Shown: in pieces, positions 14,754 through 20,971 of the stretch
Layout: the number at the start of each line of letters is the position of its first letter
Position numbering within the stretch: the first letter of the stretch is position 1
Origin: UBA1672 sp023140905
GTDB lineage: Bacteria; Pseudomonadota; Alphaproteobacteria; Micavibrionales; Micavibrionaceae
Direction of reading: 5' to 3'
Assembly (NCBI GenBank): GCA_030636745.1
Contig: DAOVWH010000019.1
Location: 1-20,971, forward strand
DNA length: 20,971 nucleotides
Made by a program: the position numbers and the translations under genes
Notes under the pieces: model-generated
What the model was told of the DNA's origin: nothing
The model's input: the letters and a program-made list of their open reading frames with translations, nothing else
Database searches by the model: none

Positions 14754-15485
14754 TTAATCACCAGATGCATTTTCTCCACCCAAAACAGGATTTTGAGCAC
14801 CAGAACGATATACATCTACGATATTTGCTGCCGAACGACCTTCGGAAGTTACATTAGACTCCCCTTGTCCAAGCAAATCCGCCGGATGAGCCACTTGACG
14901 CGCTATTAATGTATCAATGGAACATCCTAACTTATAATCCGGATCATTTTCCAGCGGGCGGCCTTCCAATCCCGGCATCATGCCGTCACATCCAGCTGGT
15001 GCCTGAGCATAAAGAGAATCATAAGAGACAAGCAAACGTGGTTCTTCGTCTTGTGATGCTATCGGCATAATACCGACCTCAACATTTGTCACGCCGTATT
15101 TTTCACGTAAGGCAACAGCAATATCAGCCGCTTCATTCGTTGCATTCATCGCTGTATTATCTTTGGAATGAGGATCATAAGTGATAAGCAGGTCCATTGT
15201 TGAAGAACCATGCCTTCTATAATGACGGGCCAGAGCCTCAATATATCCATCATCAACATCCGCCACTGGAACATCTTGCAGGAACGCCTCTTCTTTTACC
15301 TGAATAGGCGTATCATTCACTGTCGGAGGCTCGTACATATTCATACAGCCAGTCAATCCGACTGACAACACAGCCAGCCCGGCCTTTATACATGTTCTGA
15401 AAGAACGCTTTGACTGCTGCGGTGCTCTACAACTCTCCTGAGTATAATCACATTTCACAGATTTATCGTTTATTGAACGGATCAT
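14754..15485 (-). CDS. cpaD: CpaD, Tad pilus lipoprotein
   Basis: 243 aa. A long polar N-region (about 30 aa, basic) precedes the hydrophobic helix and the lipobox GLTGC (Cys47), so the mature lipoprotein starts there. The body matches the CpaD family, with YIEALARHYRRHGSSTMDLL, a PASIS-like IMPIASQDEEPRLLVSYDSL, a PAGC segment and LENDPDYKLGCSIDTLIARQ, where CpaD proteins typically have GC-N-A-Q-V. It ends VAHPADLLGQG and an Ala/Gly-rich tail. It is thought to work with the secretin in the outer membrane. AGGAG lies 13 nt upstream, rather far from the ATG. Confidence 0.88.
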   Translation of the reverse strand: MIRSINDKSVKCDYTQESCRAPQQSKRSFRTCIKAGLAVLSVGLTGCMNMYEPPTVNDTPIQVKEEAFLQDVPVADVDDGYIEALARHYRRHGSSTMDLLITYDPHSKDNTAMNATNEAADIAVALREKYGVTNVEVGIMPIASQDEEPRLLVSYDSLYAQAPAGCDGMMPGLEGRPLENDPDYKLGCSIDTLIARQVAHPADLLGQGESNVTSEGRSAANIVDVYRSGAQNPVLGGENASGD

Positions 15486-15620
15486 GATATAGCTGTTTCA
15501 CTCCTGATCGATCTATATGTTTCCATCTACAACCTCATAAGAATCCGAGGCCACTAATTTAATGCTTTATTATGACCTAATACAACGCTATCGCAAAGAT
15601 CCTGCGCAATCTATAAGCAT

Positions 15621-17120
15621 TTAATCTACAATATATCCAAAGACACCAGCTTTTGCGAAGATCTGATTGTCCTCAAGCTTATAAACGCGGCGGATATTAT
15701 TGGAAAAAATTGTTGTCAGATTCCCCTGCTTTTTCTTTGGCAGTTTTACCGAATCCTTTTTTTCTGCATATGGCTCAATCAAATATCCGGTTACAATAAT
15801 AACCAGCTCTGTCTCATTACGTCTGAAACTATCAGAAGAAATCAAATCACCTAAAATCGGAGTATCTTTAATTCCCGGCAAACCGGACAATCCTTCAGTT
15901 GTTTGAGATTGTAGCAATCCGGCAATCATTACACTACCGCCACTGGGAATCTCAATCGTTGTTTCAGCACGCCTGATATCCAACCCCGGAACAACGAGAT
16001 CTGCCAATATCACACCATTAGCACTATCCAGTGAAGACACTTCGGTATTAAGCTGCAAGCTGATACGCTTATCAGACATAACAATCGGCTTGAAATTCAA
16101 AGACACCCCAAACTCACGATATTCAATAGTGATATTTCCATACTGGTCCCGCCCTGAGGGCACAGGAAATTCTCCACCGGCAAGAAAGCCTGCTTGTTGT
16201 CCAGACACAGCTGTAAGATTTGGTTCGGCCAAAACATTAACAAGGTTTTCTTCTTCCAACGCTGCCAAAAACAGCCCCAAAGTTCCGATACCAGTAACAT
16301 TTGAATCAATAAATGCACTCGCCGAGCCGATAGCATCCTGTGACAGAGTAAGCCCCGATGCGCCACCAAAGCCTAAAGAATCAATTCCATTACTGGCAGC
16401 ACTGGAAAACGGTGTTGTACCAAATAACGTTGTAATAGCAACTTCATCAGGATCGTTTGCACTGAAATCTATGCCCAACTCTTTAATAACGCTACGTTCC
16501 GCTTCGACAACTTTAACTTGCAACATAACCTGCTGAGCACCGCGTACTTCCAAGAGATTGGAAATCAAAGTATCTATCGGTTTTTCAAAAACATCTTGGA
16601 GATCACTTACATAATGTCCAACCAGATTTGTAATCTTGCCTGCAGCTTCCGGGCTAGATACAACACCCGTCAAAATAATTTGATCGTGAATAGAGCCGAC
16701 CTTCACCTGTTCTTCTGGAAAAAGCTCATCAATAAGGCTCTGGATTGCCAAGAGATCGTATGTCACATGCACATCTATACGTTTGAGAACATCGCCCTGC
16801 GCGTCCAAAACAATAATATTTGTGTCTCCTATATTTAATCCAACAGTATACAATCTATTTGCTTGCACAGCTTGCACATCCACAACACTAGGATCAGCAA
16901 CCAATACATCAGATACCCCTTCAGGCAAATTAAGAATATCAGCTTTACCCAAGGTTAATATCAATGGTGCCTGCGTTTTATCAGACGATTTGAGTAAGCT
17001 CAAATCCCCTTTTATTGATGCATATGATGTTCCATTTCCAAACACCGCCATAGTAGCAAACGCGCATAGTGCAACGACCGGCAATAAAGCTCTCAATGGC
17101 TGTTTTCGTAAAGCTGTCAT
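15621..17120 (-). CDS. cpaC: CpaC/RcpA, outer-membrane secretin of the Tad pilus
   Basis: 499 aa from the ATG at 17120. A GTG at 17135 in frame has no ribosome binding site and would put charges before the signal peptide. The signal peptide ends near SYAS. The N-domain follows at about 50-120 (ILTLGKADILNLPEGVSDVL, LYTVGLNIGDTNIIVLDAQG), then a BON-like segment (HDQIILTGVVSSPEAAGKIT). The secretin domain is at about 190-470 (EVRGAQQVMLQVKVVEAERS, LAEPNLTAVSGQQAGFLAGG, EIPSGGSVMIAGLLQSQTTE, LPGIKDTPILGDLISSDSFR). It forms the multimeric outer-membrane channel. The 243-bp gap to cpaB contains a 17-bp tandem repeat. Confidence 0.95.
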   Translation of the reverse strand: MTALRKQPLRALLPVVALCAFATMAVFGNGTSYASIKGDLSLLKSSDKTQAPLILTLGKADILNLPEGVSDVLVADPSVVDVQAVQANRLYTVGLNIGDTNIIVLDAQGDVLKRIDVHVTYDLLAIQSLIDELFPEEQVKVGSIHDQIILTGVVSSPEAAGKITNLVGHYVSDLQDVFEKPIDTLISNLLEVRGAQQVMLQVKVVEAERSVIKELGIDFSANDPDEVAITTLFGTTPFSSAASNGIDSLGFGGASGLTLSQDAIGSASAFIDSNVTGIGTLGLFLAALEEENLVNVLAEPNLTAVSGQQAGFLAGGEFPVPSGRDQYGNITIEYREFGVSLNFKPIVMSDKRISLQLNTEVSSLDSANGVILADLVVPGLDIRRAETTIEIPSGGSVMIAGLLQSQTTEGLSGLPGIKDTPILGDLISSDSFRRNETELVIIVTGYLIEPYAEKKDSVKLPKKKQGNLTTIFSNNIRRVYKLEDNQIFAKAGVFGYIVD

Positions 17121-17177
17121 CGTTTTTTCTTTCACTTCTGAAAAACACAGAAAAATAAAACCTGAAACTTGTATTAT

Positions 17178-17211
17178 TATTTACACAGAAAATTTATTTA
17201 CACAGAAATTT
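17178..17211. repeat. 17-bp tandem repeat upstream of cpaC
   Basis: TATTTACACAGAAAATT is followed directly by TATTTACACAGAAATTT, 16 of 17 matching, about 60 bp before the cpaC start. It is either a leader duplication or a double protein-binding site on one helix face and a half. Confidence 0.7.
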
Positions 17212-17363
17212 TTAATCAGCGCGGAGTAAAACCTAAAAAGCAAAGAATACCGCTGTTTTACACCTGATAGTACCCAAGAAAAGCTCTATAAAAGCGAAGG
17301 TACTGTATACAAACTCTTACACAAAAAGGTTAACGTAACTATAACGCGAGCAAGAAAGTACTC

Positions 17364-18278
17364 TTACTCCTCACTTCCTCTTGAATCTTCCGGTGCAGAT
17401 ACAGATTTAACACCCAAAGATTCCTGAATATCCGAACCGTTATATATTTTCACACTACCCGAGCTCAAATCAGATTCTTCCTTTATGCGCTCATACTCGG
17501 CATAAATTTCATCGTCAATGGAGCTAATACGGGCATCAGTTATGACCGGCATTTTTTCATTAGTTGCATCATCGCCAACACCACGCATCGCCAAAGTAAT
17601 GTCCCCCATCTCAGAAGCCAGAGCTAATTTCTCAGCATCATGGATCGAAACAGCTAATGTGACAGTCTTACCAACCTTCACTTTATCGTCATCATCACGT
17701 TCTGCTTTTTGGTCAACTGCTAAAACACGAACATTTTCTAAAATAGTTTCCGCAGCTAAGTCCTCAATATTACGGTTAACCATGTCTTCGACTTGTTGAG
17801 AATCACCACCAATAGACAAACGTTTCTTATATGTCAGGATCACATCAACATAAACTCCGGGAGCAATAAAACCAGCGACCATAGCTGCTGCATTTACTTT
17901 GATCGATACAGCGCGTTCCCCCGGCTCTAAACGAGCAACAACAGTGTTACCTTTATTACTAAGGATTGCGCTGTGAACCAACATTTCTCCTTCAACGAAA
18001 GAACGTTCCAAACGTCCTTTCAGGGCTTCACTCGCCTTCTCGTTTTCCTTGCGAAGAATGGCTCCTTTAAATAAAGCCTCTTCCGGCCACACTTTCCACT
18101 GAGAATCCCCGTTTTGCAATTCCGCGCCTTTGCGCAAATCTTTTGCGGCTACCAAAACCTCAATGCCCTGACTAACCGACGCGGTATCTTTCTTACCCAG
18201 CGTTACCTGCACTAACATAGCAACAAGCACTGCCGCCAATACAGCTCCGCCCAGAACAACTAAAATATTCTTATTCAT
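17364..18278 (-). CDS. cpaB: CpaB/RcpC, pilus assembly protein with SAF domain
   Basis: 304 aa. An N-terminal membrane anchor (ILVVLGGAVLAAVLVAMLVQ) is followed by an SAF/AFP-like domain at about 40-110 (IEVLVAAKDLRKGAELQNGD, QWKVWPEEAL, SFVEGEMLVHSAIL) and the RcpC domain with VARLEPGERAVSIKVNAAAM, VAGFIAPGVYVDVILTYKKR and KTVTLAVSIHDAEKLALASE. It is periplasmic and thought to connect the inner-membrane machine to the secretin. The ribosome binding site AGGAG is strong. The 309-bp upstream spacer holds a CtrA-type site, two hairpins and a possible short leader frame, so cpaB may begin its own transcription unit. Confidence 0.92.
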   Translation of the reverse strand: MNKNILVVLGGAVLAAVLVAMLVQVTLGKKDTASVSQGIEVLVAAKDLRKGAELQNGDSQWKVWPEEALFKGAILRKENEKASEALKGRLERSFVEGEMLVHSAILSNKGNTVVARLEPGERAVSIKVNAAAMVAGFIAPGVYVDVILTYKKRLSIGGDSQQVEDMVNRNIEDLAAETILENVRVLAVDQKAERDDDDKVKVGKTVTLAVSIHDAEKLALASEMGDITLAMRGVGDDATNEKMPVITDARISSIDDEIYAEYERIKEESDLSSGSVKIYNGSDIQESLGVKSVSAPEDSRGSEE

Positions 18279-18324
18279 TTCCTTTTCTCCTACATTGAAG
18301 GAGTAAAAATACGTACTATATAAC

Positions 18325-18339
18325 TTAAAATGATCTTAA
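18325..18339. promoter_or_regulatory. Candidate CtrA site at a cpaB promoter
   Basis: TTAA-AATGATC-TTAA lies 47-61 bp before the cpaB start. On the minus strand a TATAGT (18320-18315) lies 15 bp downstream of the distal TTAA. This is close to the Caulobacter arrangement in which the CtrA box overlaps the -35 region. Confidence 0.45.
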
Positions 18340-18358
18340 ACGCAGAACTTACTCAAGG

Positions 18359-18389
18359 AACCCGGTTATTTACTAAAAGAAACCGGGTT
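18359..18389 (-). other. GC-rich hairpin in the cpaB leader
   Basis: AACCCGGTT and AACCGGGTT are perfect 9-bp arms with a 13-nt loop. No U-tract follows on the minus strand, so it is not a standard terminator. It could be an mRNA processing or stability hairpin, or part of an attenuator with the short frame just before it. Confidence 0.5.
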
Positions 18390-18400
18390 TAGTTGATAAA

Positions 18401-18439
18401 TTAGCCGCCACATAAGCAACTAATACGAGGAACAGGCAT
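18401..18439 (-). CDS. Possible 12-aa leader peptide upstream of cpaB
   Basis: The frame MPVPRISCLCGG-stop starts at the ATG 18439-18437, with purine-rich AAGAGG about 11 nt upstream and GGTGGA directly before the ATG. The 9-bp hairpin begins 11 nt after its stop. Such a short frame can arise by chance. It is reported for its position between a ribosome-binding-like sequence and a stable hairpin. Confidence 0.2.
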   Translation of the reverse strand: MPVPRISCLCGG

Positions 18440-18526
18440 TCCACCGCACCTCTTATAATACAGACAGATTCTTAACAATTTGTGAATTCTGCCCAACTTG
18501 TTTTCTTTACTTTAAATAACCTTATT

Positions 18527-18548
18527 ATCAAGCTCTTAATAGCTTGAT
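18527..18548 (-). other. Hairpin 40 bp after cpaA
   Basis: ATCAAGCT and AGCTTGAT are 8-bp perfect arms with a 6-nt loop. They lie in the cpaA 3' region with no U-tract, so this is probably an mRNA 3'-end or processing structure. A second small stem (CCTCTT/AAGAGG) overlaps the cpaA stop codon. Confidence 0.45.
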
Positions 18549-18587
18549 CTCCCCTACAAACAGTGCTTAAGTCAGCGCATACTCCTC

Positions 18588-19130
18588 TTAAAAAGAGGCT
18601 AAGATTGTAGGTGAAAAATACTCAGCATAGACAAAAGTTACCAGCAAACCAACGCCTATAGCCACACCATAAGGCACTTTATCAGTGCCACTCTGTATTT
18701 GCGCAATCCAGCTTCCCTCAGCTGGTGACTTAAATGGTTTCTTATATTTTATATATAGCGTAACTATCCCTAGCACGCCACCAAAAAGAGTCATAAAAAA
18801 CAAATAAATCGGCAAGTACTTTAAACTAAGCCATAATGCACAGGCTGAACCAAATTTTGAATCCCCTGCCCCTAGCAGCCCTAAGGCAAACAAAACAAAT
18901 GTCGTAACAAAAAATGCTATTGCTGATAATCCATGCATAAGCAAAGAACCAAAAAGTTCAACATCCGGCGCACAGAAATAAACCGCCGAATAAGCCGCAA
19001 TAAAAGAAGCCGTCATATACACACTATAGCTGTTTGGAATAACCAGTCCACGCACGTCAGACCAAGCCGCTAGCCCGCAAAGCCCTATCGCAGCAAACAA
19101 ACATATTAAGTAAATTATTAATATCGACAT
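18588..19130 (-). CDS. cpaA: CpaA/TadV, prepilin peptidase
   Basis: 180 aa, type IV leader peptidase (A24) of the short Tad type, without the N-methyltransferase domain. There are about six membrane helices. The catalytic Asp pair is visible: D25 in AAWSDVRGLVIPN and D90 in LGAGDSKFG (the GxGD motif). It should cleave the Flp pilin and the TadE-like pseudopilins of this locus after Gly. The start has AGG 9 nt upstream, and a TATAAT on the minus strand (19153-19148) lies close behind the start. The gene is separated from flp by a terminator and REP-like copy C, so it probably has its own promoter or relies on read-through. Confidence 0.92.
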   Translation of the reverse strand: MSILIIYLICLFAAIGLCGLAAWSDVRGLVIPNSYSVYMTASFIAAYSAVYFCAPDVELFGSLLMHGLSAIAFFVTTFVLFALGLLGAGDSKFGSACALWLSLKYLPIYLFFMTLFGGVLGIVTLYIKYKKPFKSPAEGSWIAQIQSGTDKVPYGVAIGVGLLVTFVYAEYFSPTILASF

Positions 19131-19172
19131 AAGAGAAAACCTACACGATTATATTAAGAAAATCGACCGTCA

Positions 19173-19324
19173 TTTTATATATGCGTTCAAACGCCCAAGT
19201 GAATCTCCGCCAGCTTACGCAGGCGGTTTCATTTCAAGTACGAGCTTTGCTCGGTCGGCCTCGTTGGCCCGACAGCGCTACATCCACCAGCTTACGCAAG
19301 TGGTCCTTATTGCGCTTAATAAAA
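19173..19324. repeat. REP-like intergenic repeat, copy C (complete form)
   Basis: The order of modules is TTTTATATATGCGTTCAAAC and the following CGCCC, hairpin CTCCGCCAGCTTACGCAGGC, a central block (CATTTCAAGTACGA, CTCGGTCGGCCTCGTTGGCC), a second hairpin CCACCAGCTTACGCAAGTGG, and TTATTGCGCTTAATAAAA. It contains all parts found separately in copies A and B. Its end merges into the flp terminator. Confidence 0.85.
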
Positions 19325-19348
19325 AGCCCACCAAGAAGGCGGGCTTTT
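19322..19348 (-). terminator. Intrinsic terminator of flp
   Basis: On the minus strand AAAAGCCCGCC-TTCTT-GGTGGGCTTTTT folds into an 11-bp stem with one G-U pair, followed by a T-run, 39 bp after the flp stop. On the plus strand the same position is an A-C mismatch, so the orientation fits flp. Confidence 0.88.
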
Positions 19349-19387
19349 GTGCAATTAATACTAAATAATAAATCTTGTTACGAGAGA

Positions 19388-19567
19388 TTAAGTACCAGCT
19401 GCGTCTAACTCAGTGCTAACTCGGCCAAACAATTCGTTGATGTCACCACCAAGAGCAAAAACAGCTGCAGAAATAGCAACAGCAATACCCGCTGCGATTA
19501 AACCATATTCGATGGCTGTAGCACCATCTTTATTACTCAAGTAACATGCGATCAATTTTGTAAACAT
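19388..19567 (-). CDS. flp: Flp major pilin prepilin
   Basis: 59 aa. A short leader (MFTKLIACYLSNKDG) is followed by the Flp motif ATAIEYGLIAAGIAVAISAA. Cleavage after Gly15 puts Glu20 at +5 and Tyr21 at +6, the hallmark of Flp pilins. The hydrophobic helix forms the pilus core, and a short polar tail (INELFGRVSTELDAAGT) is exposed. A near-perfect AAGGAGAT lies just before the ATG, and a TATAAT (minus strand, 19598-19593) is 26 bp upstream. A strong terminator follows, so flp can be transcribed on its own at high level. Upstream are about 350 bp of AT-rich noncoding DNA with a CtrA-type site. Only one flp copy is in the window. Confidence 0.96.
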   Translation of the reverse strand: MFTKLIACYLSNKDGATAIEYGLIAAGIAVAISAAVFALGGDINELFGRVSTELDAAGT

Positions 19568-19671
19568 GCTTATCTCCTTTAAAGATCATTAAATTATATT
19601 CCGGCAAACCCATAACCCCACTACTAGGAATTGTGAAGCTCCTTAACCGACATCTTTTATCATACCGCCTA

Positions 19672-19696
19672 TTTACTTAAAAAACAATTAAGTAAA
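19672..19696. promoter_or_regulatory. Inverted repeat containing a CtrA-type site, upstream of flp
   Basis: TTTACTTAA and TTAAGTAAA are perfect 9-bp arms around AAAACAA, and the centre reads TTAA-N7-TTAA (19677-19691). It lies about 110 bp before the flp start and about 80 bp before the TATAAT, farther than the classical CtrA/-35 overlap. It would be an upstream site or serve another start. The rest of 19568-19916 is AT-rich with no gene seen. Confidence 0.45.
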
Positions 19697-19916
19697 TGAA
19701 GTAATACATATCTTCCCTCAGTATATAATTTATATTTATTTACATAAAATTTTATACTGATGCCGGGCGCAAGTATTCGTTTTGTTATTACTTTAATACT
19801 ACGTGTTACGTAAAAAACTGTTGAATAAAAAAAAGTACTTTATTCCTTTTACTCAATCGGTTATCAATAAAAAAGTAGTAACTCACCCCACCAAAATCTC
19901 AAAACATTGGCAACAA

Positions 19917-20342
19917 CTAGTTAACTACCGGCTCATTGGCTACAGCTCTAAAATCAATAGTACCAAGACCGCCTAGAAACAGAGTAGATATAATCGGTGT
20001 AATCTTATACTCCCCCTGTATTTCAACAAATGTTATGCCATATTTGGTATAAGAAGAACTGGATACCTGTAAGGGTGTCGAAGATATTGCCAAAGAAACA
20101 ATTTTTTCCTCGGCATAAGTCGCATATTCTTCCGTTGAAAAATCAGAATTAATAGAAGCATAACGGCTGGTTTCTTCTATTACATACTGAACCGTATTCA
20201 TGGTCCATATGATACGCCCAGCTTCAATTACACCAAAAATCAGCAACATACATGGAATAGCGATTAACGCAAATTCCACAGCAATCGCGCCCTTTTCATT
20301 CCGGCGGTAAGACTTTAGGATCCGAGACATTTTTGCTAACAT
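19917..20342 (-). CDS. tadE: TadE-like minor pseudopilin
   Basis: 141 aa. The leader is rich in Arg/Lys (KMSRILKSYRRNEKG), followed by AIAVEFALIAIPCMLLIFGV. Processing after Gly18 puts Glu23 at +5, as expected for a CpaA substrate. The rest is a periplasmic domain (ETSRYASINSD and onward), ending FRAVANEPVVN. The start codon directly abuts the stop of the preceding pseudopilin gene, and GAGGGTGG lies before it inside that gene, so translation is coupled. It is the last gene of the tadG-tadE block before the flp promoter region. Confidence 0.88.
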   Translation of the reverse strand: MLAKMSRILKSYRRNEKGAIAVEFALIAIPCMLLIFGVIEAGRIIWTMNTVQYVIEETSRYASINSDFSTEEYATYAEEKIVSLAISSTPLQVSSSSYTKYGITFVEIQGEYKITPIISTLFLGGLGTIDFRAVANEPVVN

Positions 20343-20780
20343 CTAATCCACCCTCACACGCGCCATTCTTTGCATTGAAATACCGTCACTTATACCGGGA
20401 TAAGGAAAGAACGGATCAAAAGCCCCTGTAGCCGTTACCTTTATGTAGCGACGCTGATAATCACCCGAAGCACAAGTTAAAGGGCATTCCTGCTCCTCAC
20501 CATCAGAACATTCACAGCTAAATTCAGATGATAGCACTATTCCTGTTCCTTTCCCCTGATACCCTTCTTCAAAAACATATGATATATTGGCATCATCAGC
20601 AGTTTGAGCAACGTAATTAGCCGCCATTTGCACAGAATTTTGCAGCTTCATACGCTCAATAATATACATACCAATGTCTACCGTTGCGACAAGCATAAAC
20701 ACAAAAACCGGAGCCAGCATTGAAAATTCACCAGCAGCAATCCCAGATTCACTCTTACCATATTTGTTTAAGTAGAACAT
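20343..20780 (-). CDS. TadE/TadF-like minor pseudopilin, Cys-rich
   Basis: 145 aa. The start is MFYLNKYGKSESG followed by IAAGEFSMLAPVFVFMLVAT. Cleavage after Gly13 places Glu18 at +5. The middle contains a short insert with four Cys (SCECSDGEEQECPLTC, about 94-109), which probably forms disulfides in the periplasm. The C-terminus is basic and beta-like (MQRMARVRVD). It is a second pseudopilin, matching the usual tadE-tadF pair next to tadG. It lies between tadG (67-bp gap) and tadE (no gap). Confidence 0.82.
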   Translation of the reverse strand: MFYLNKYGKSESGIAAGEFSMLAPVFVFMLVATVDIGMYIIERMKLQNSVQMAANYVAQTADDANISYVFEEGYQGKGTGIVLSSEFSCECSDGEEQECPLTCASGDYQRRYIKVTATGAFDPFFPYPGISDGISMQRMARVRVD

Positions 20781-20847
20781 TTTATTGCCCAGCTATTTCG
20801 TTTATTTATATCATGCAAAAAACAACATTGACAGATTGCACACCAGT

Positions 20848-20970
20848 TTAGCGAATTAAATGAACGCTCGGATTACCAACATCCTCCATAGCCTTCCCAG
20901 AACAATTATTAGTGACAACCGGCGTTCCCGCAAATGTCACAGTATGCGCAATCAGTTTCGTACAAGGGTT
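20848..20970 (-). CDS. tadG: TadG-like protein, C-terminal end only
   Basis: A 40-aa fragment is open to the right edge and ends LIR-stop. The segment CTKLIAHTVTFAGTPVVTNN followed by CSGKAMEDVG and VHLIR resembles the C-terminal end of TadG-like proteins (G-TP-VTNNC, then a short basic end). The start and most of the protein lie outside the window. Its place upstream of the two pseudopilin genes is the usual place of tadG. The assignment rests on a short piece and on context. Confidence 0.55.
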   Translation of the reverse strand, partial: NPCTKLIAHTVTFAGTPVVTNNCSGKAMEDVGNPSVHLIR

Positions 20971-20971
20971 A

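Noticed and set aside
14742..14765. Direct repeat TTAATCAC at the end of cpaD, considered as a CtrA site
   Set aside because: The spacing between TTAA halves is 6, not 7, and one half is the stop codon of cpaD.
19593..19620. Possible sigma-54 promoter (GG-N10-GC) before flp
   Set aside because: Only the GG and TTGC cores match, while the rest of the -24/-12 consensus is absent. A TATAAT nearby is an equally good explanation.

Overview
The window reads as AT-rich alphaproteobacterial chromosome. The evidence is a CpdR-type receiver protein, a DtxR-family MntR of the proteobacterial kind, and a Cpa/Tad pilus locus in the alphaproteobacterial order. A relict with the Micavibrio/Rhodospirillales-like GNVxFLxLxAVALFAAL pseudopilin start points the same way, but no marker here fixes genus or order.

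Layout. (1) 1-2233: a truncated polytopic membrane protein gene overlaps a secreted coiled-coil protein gene on the minus strand. An unrelated-looking gene of unknown function is divergent from them. A perfect CtrA-type site (TTAA-N7-TTAAC) and a 9-bp inverted repeat lie in the divergent spacer. (2) 2243-2407: a 165-bp palindromic MITE. (3) 2502-5439: cpdR, tRNA-Val(GAC), a family 2 glycosyltransferase and a class 1A (fumarate-type) dihydroorotate dehydrogenase. (4) 5440-7101: about 1.7 kb without a convincing gene. It holds a REP-like repeat, a pseudopilin gene cut short by that repeat, DnaA-box-like sites, a cluster of GANTC sites and a G-rich 10-bp tandem repeat. (5) 7102-9669: a segment bounded by perfect 28-bp inverted repeats that match the two distinct ends of the MITE. 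It carries mntR, a secretin-N-domain pilus protein and tadD on the plus strand. (6) 9673-20970: the tad/cpa locus on the minus strand, read in transcription order as tadG (partial), two TadE-like pseudopilins, flp, cpaA, cpaB, cpaC, cpaD, cpaE, cpaF, tadB, tadC.

The tad genes encode one machine. Flp and the TadE-like minor pilins are processed by the CpaA peptidase. CpaF is the ATPase, with TadB/TadC as the inner-membrane platform. CpaE localises the machine. CpaC is the outer-membrane secretin, assisted by CpaB, CpaD, the TadD lipoprotein and probably the extra CpaC-N-like protein. Candidate CtrA sites lie upstream of flp and cpaB, and cpdR, whose family controls CtrA proteolysis, is nearby. 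This suggests, but does not prove, cell-cycle control of pilus assembly.

The most unusual structure is region 5. A pilus-gene cassette is enclosed by transposon-like inverted ends, sits 3 bp past the tadC stop codon, and points against the rest of the pilus operon.
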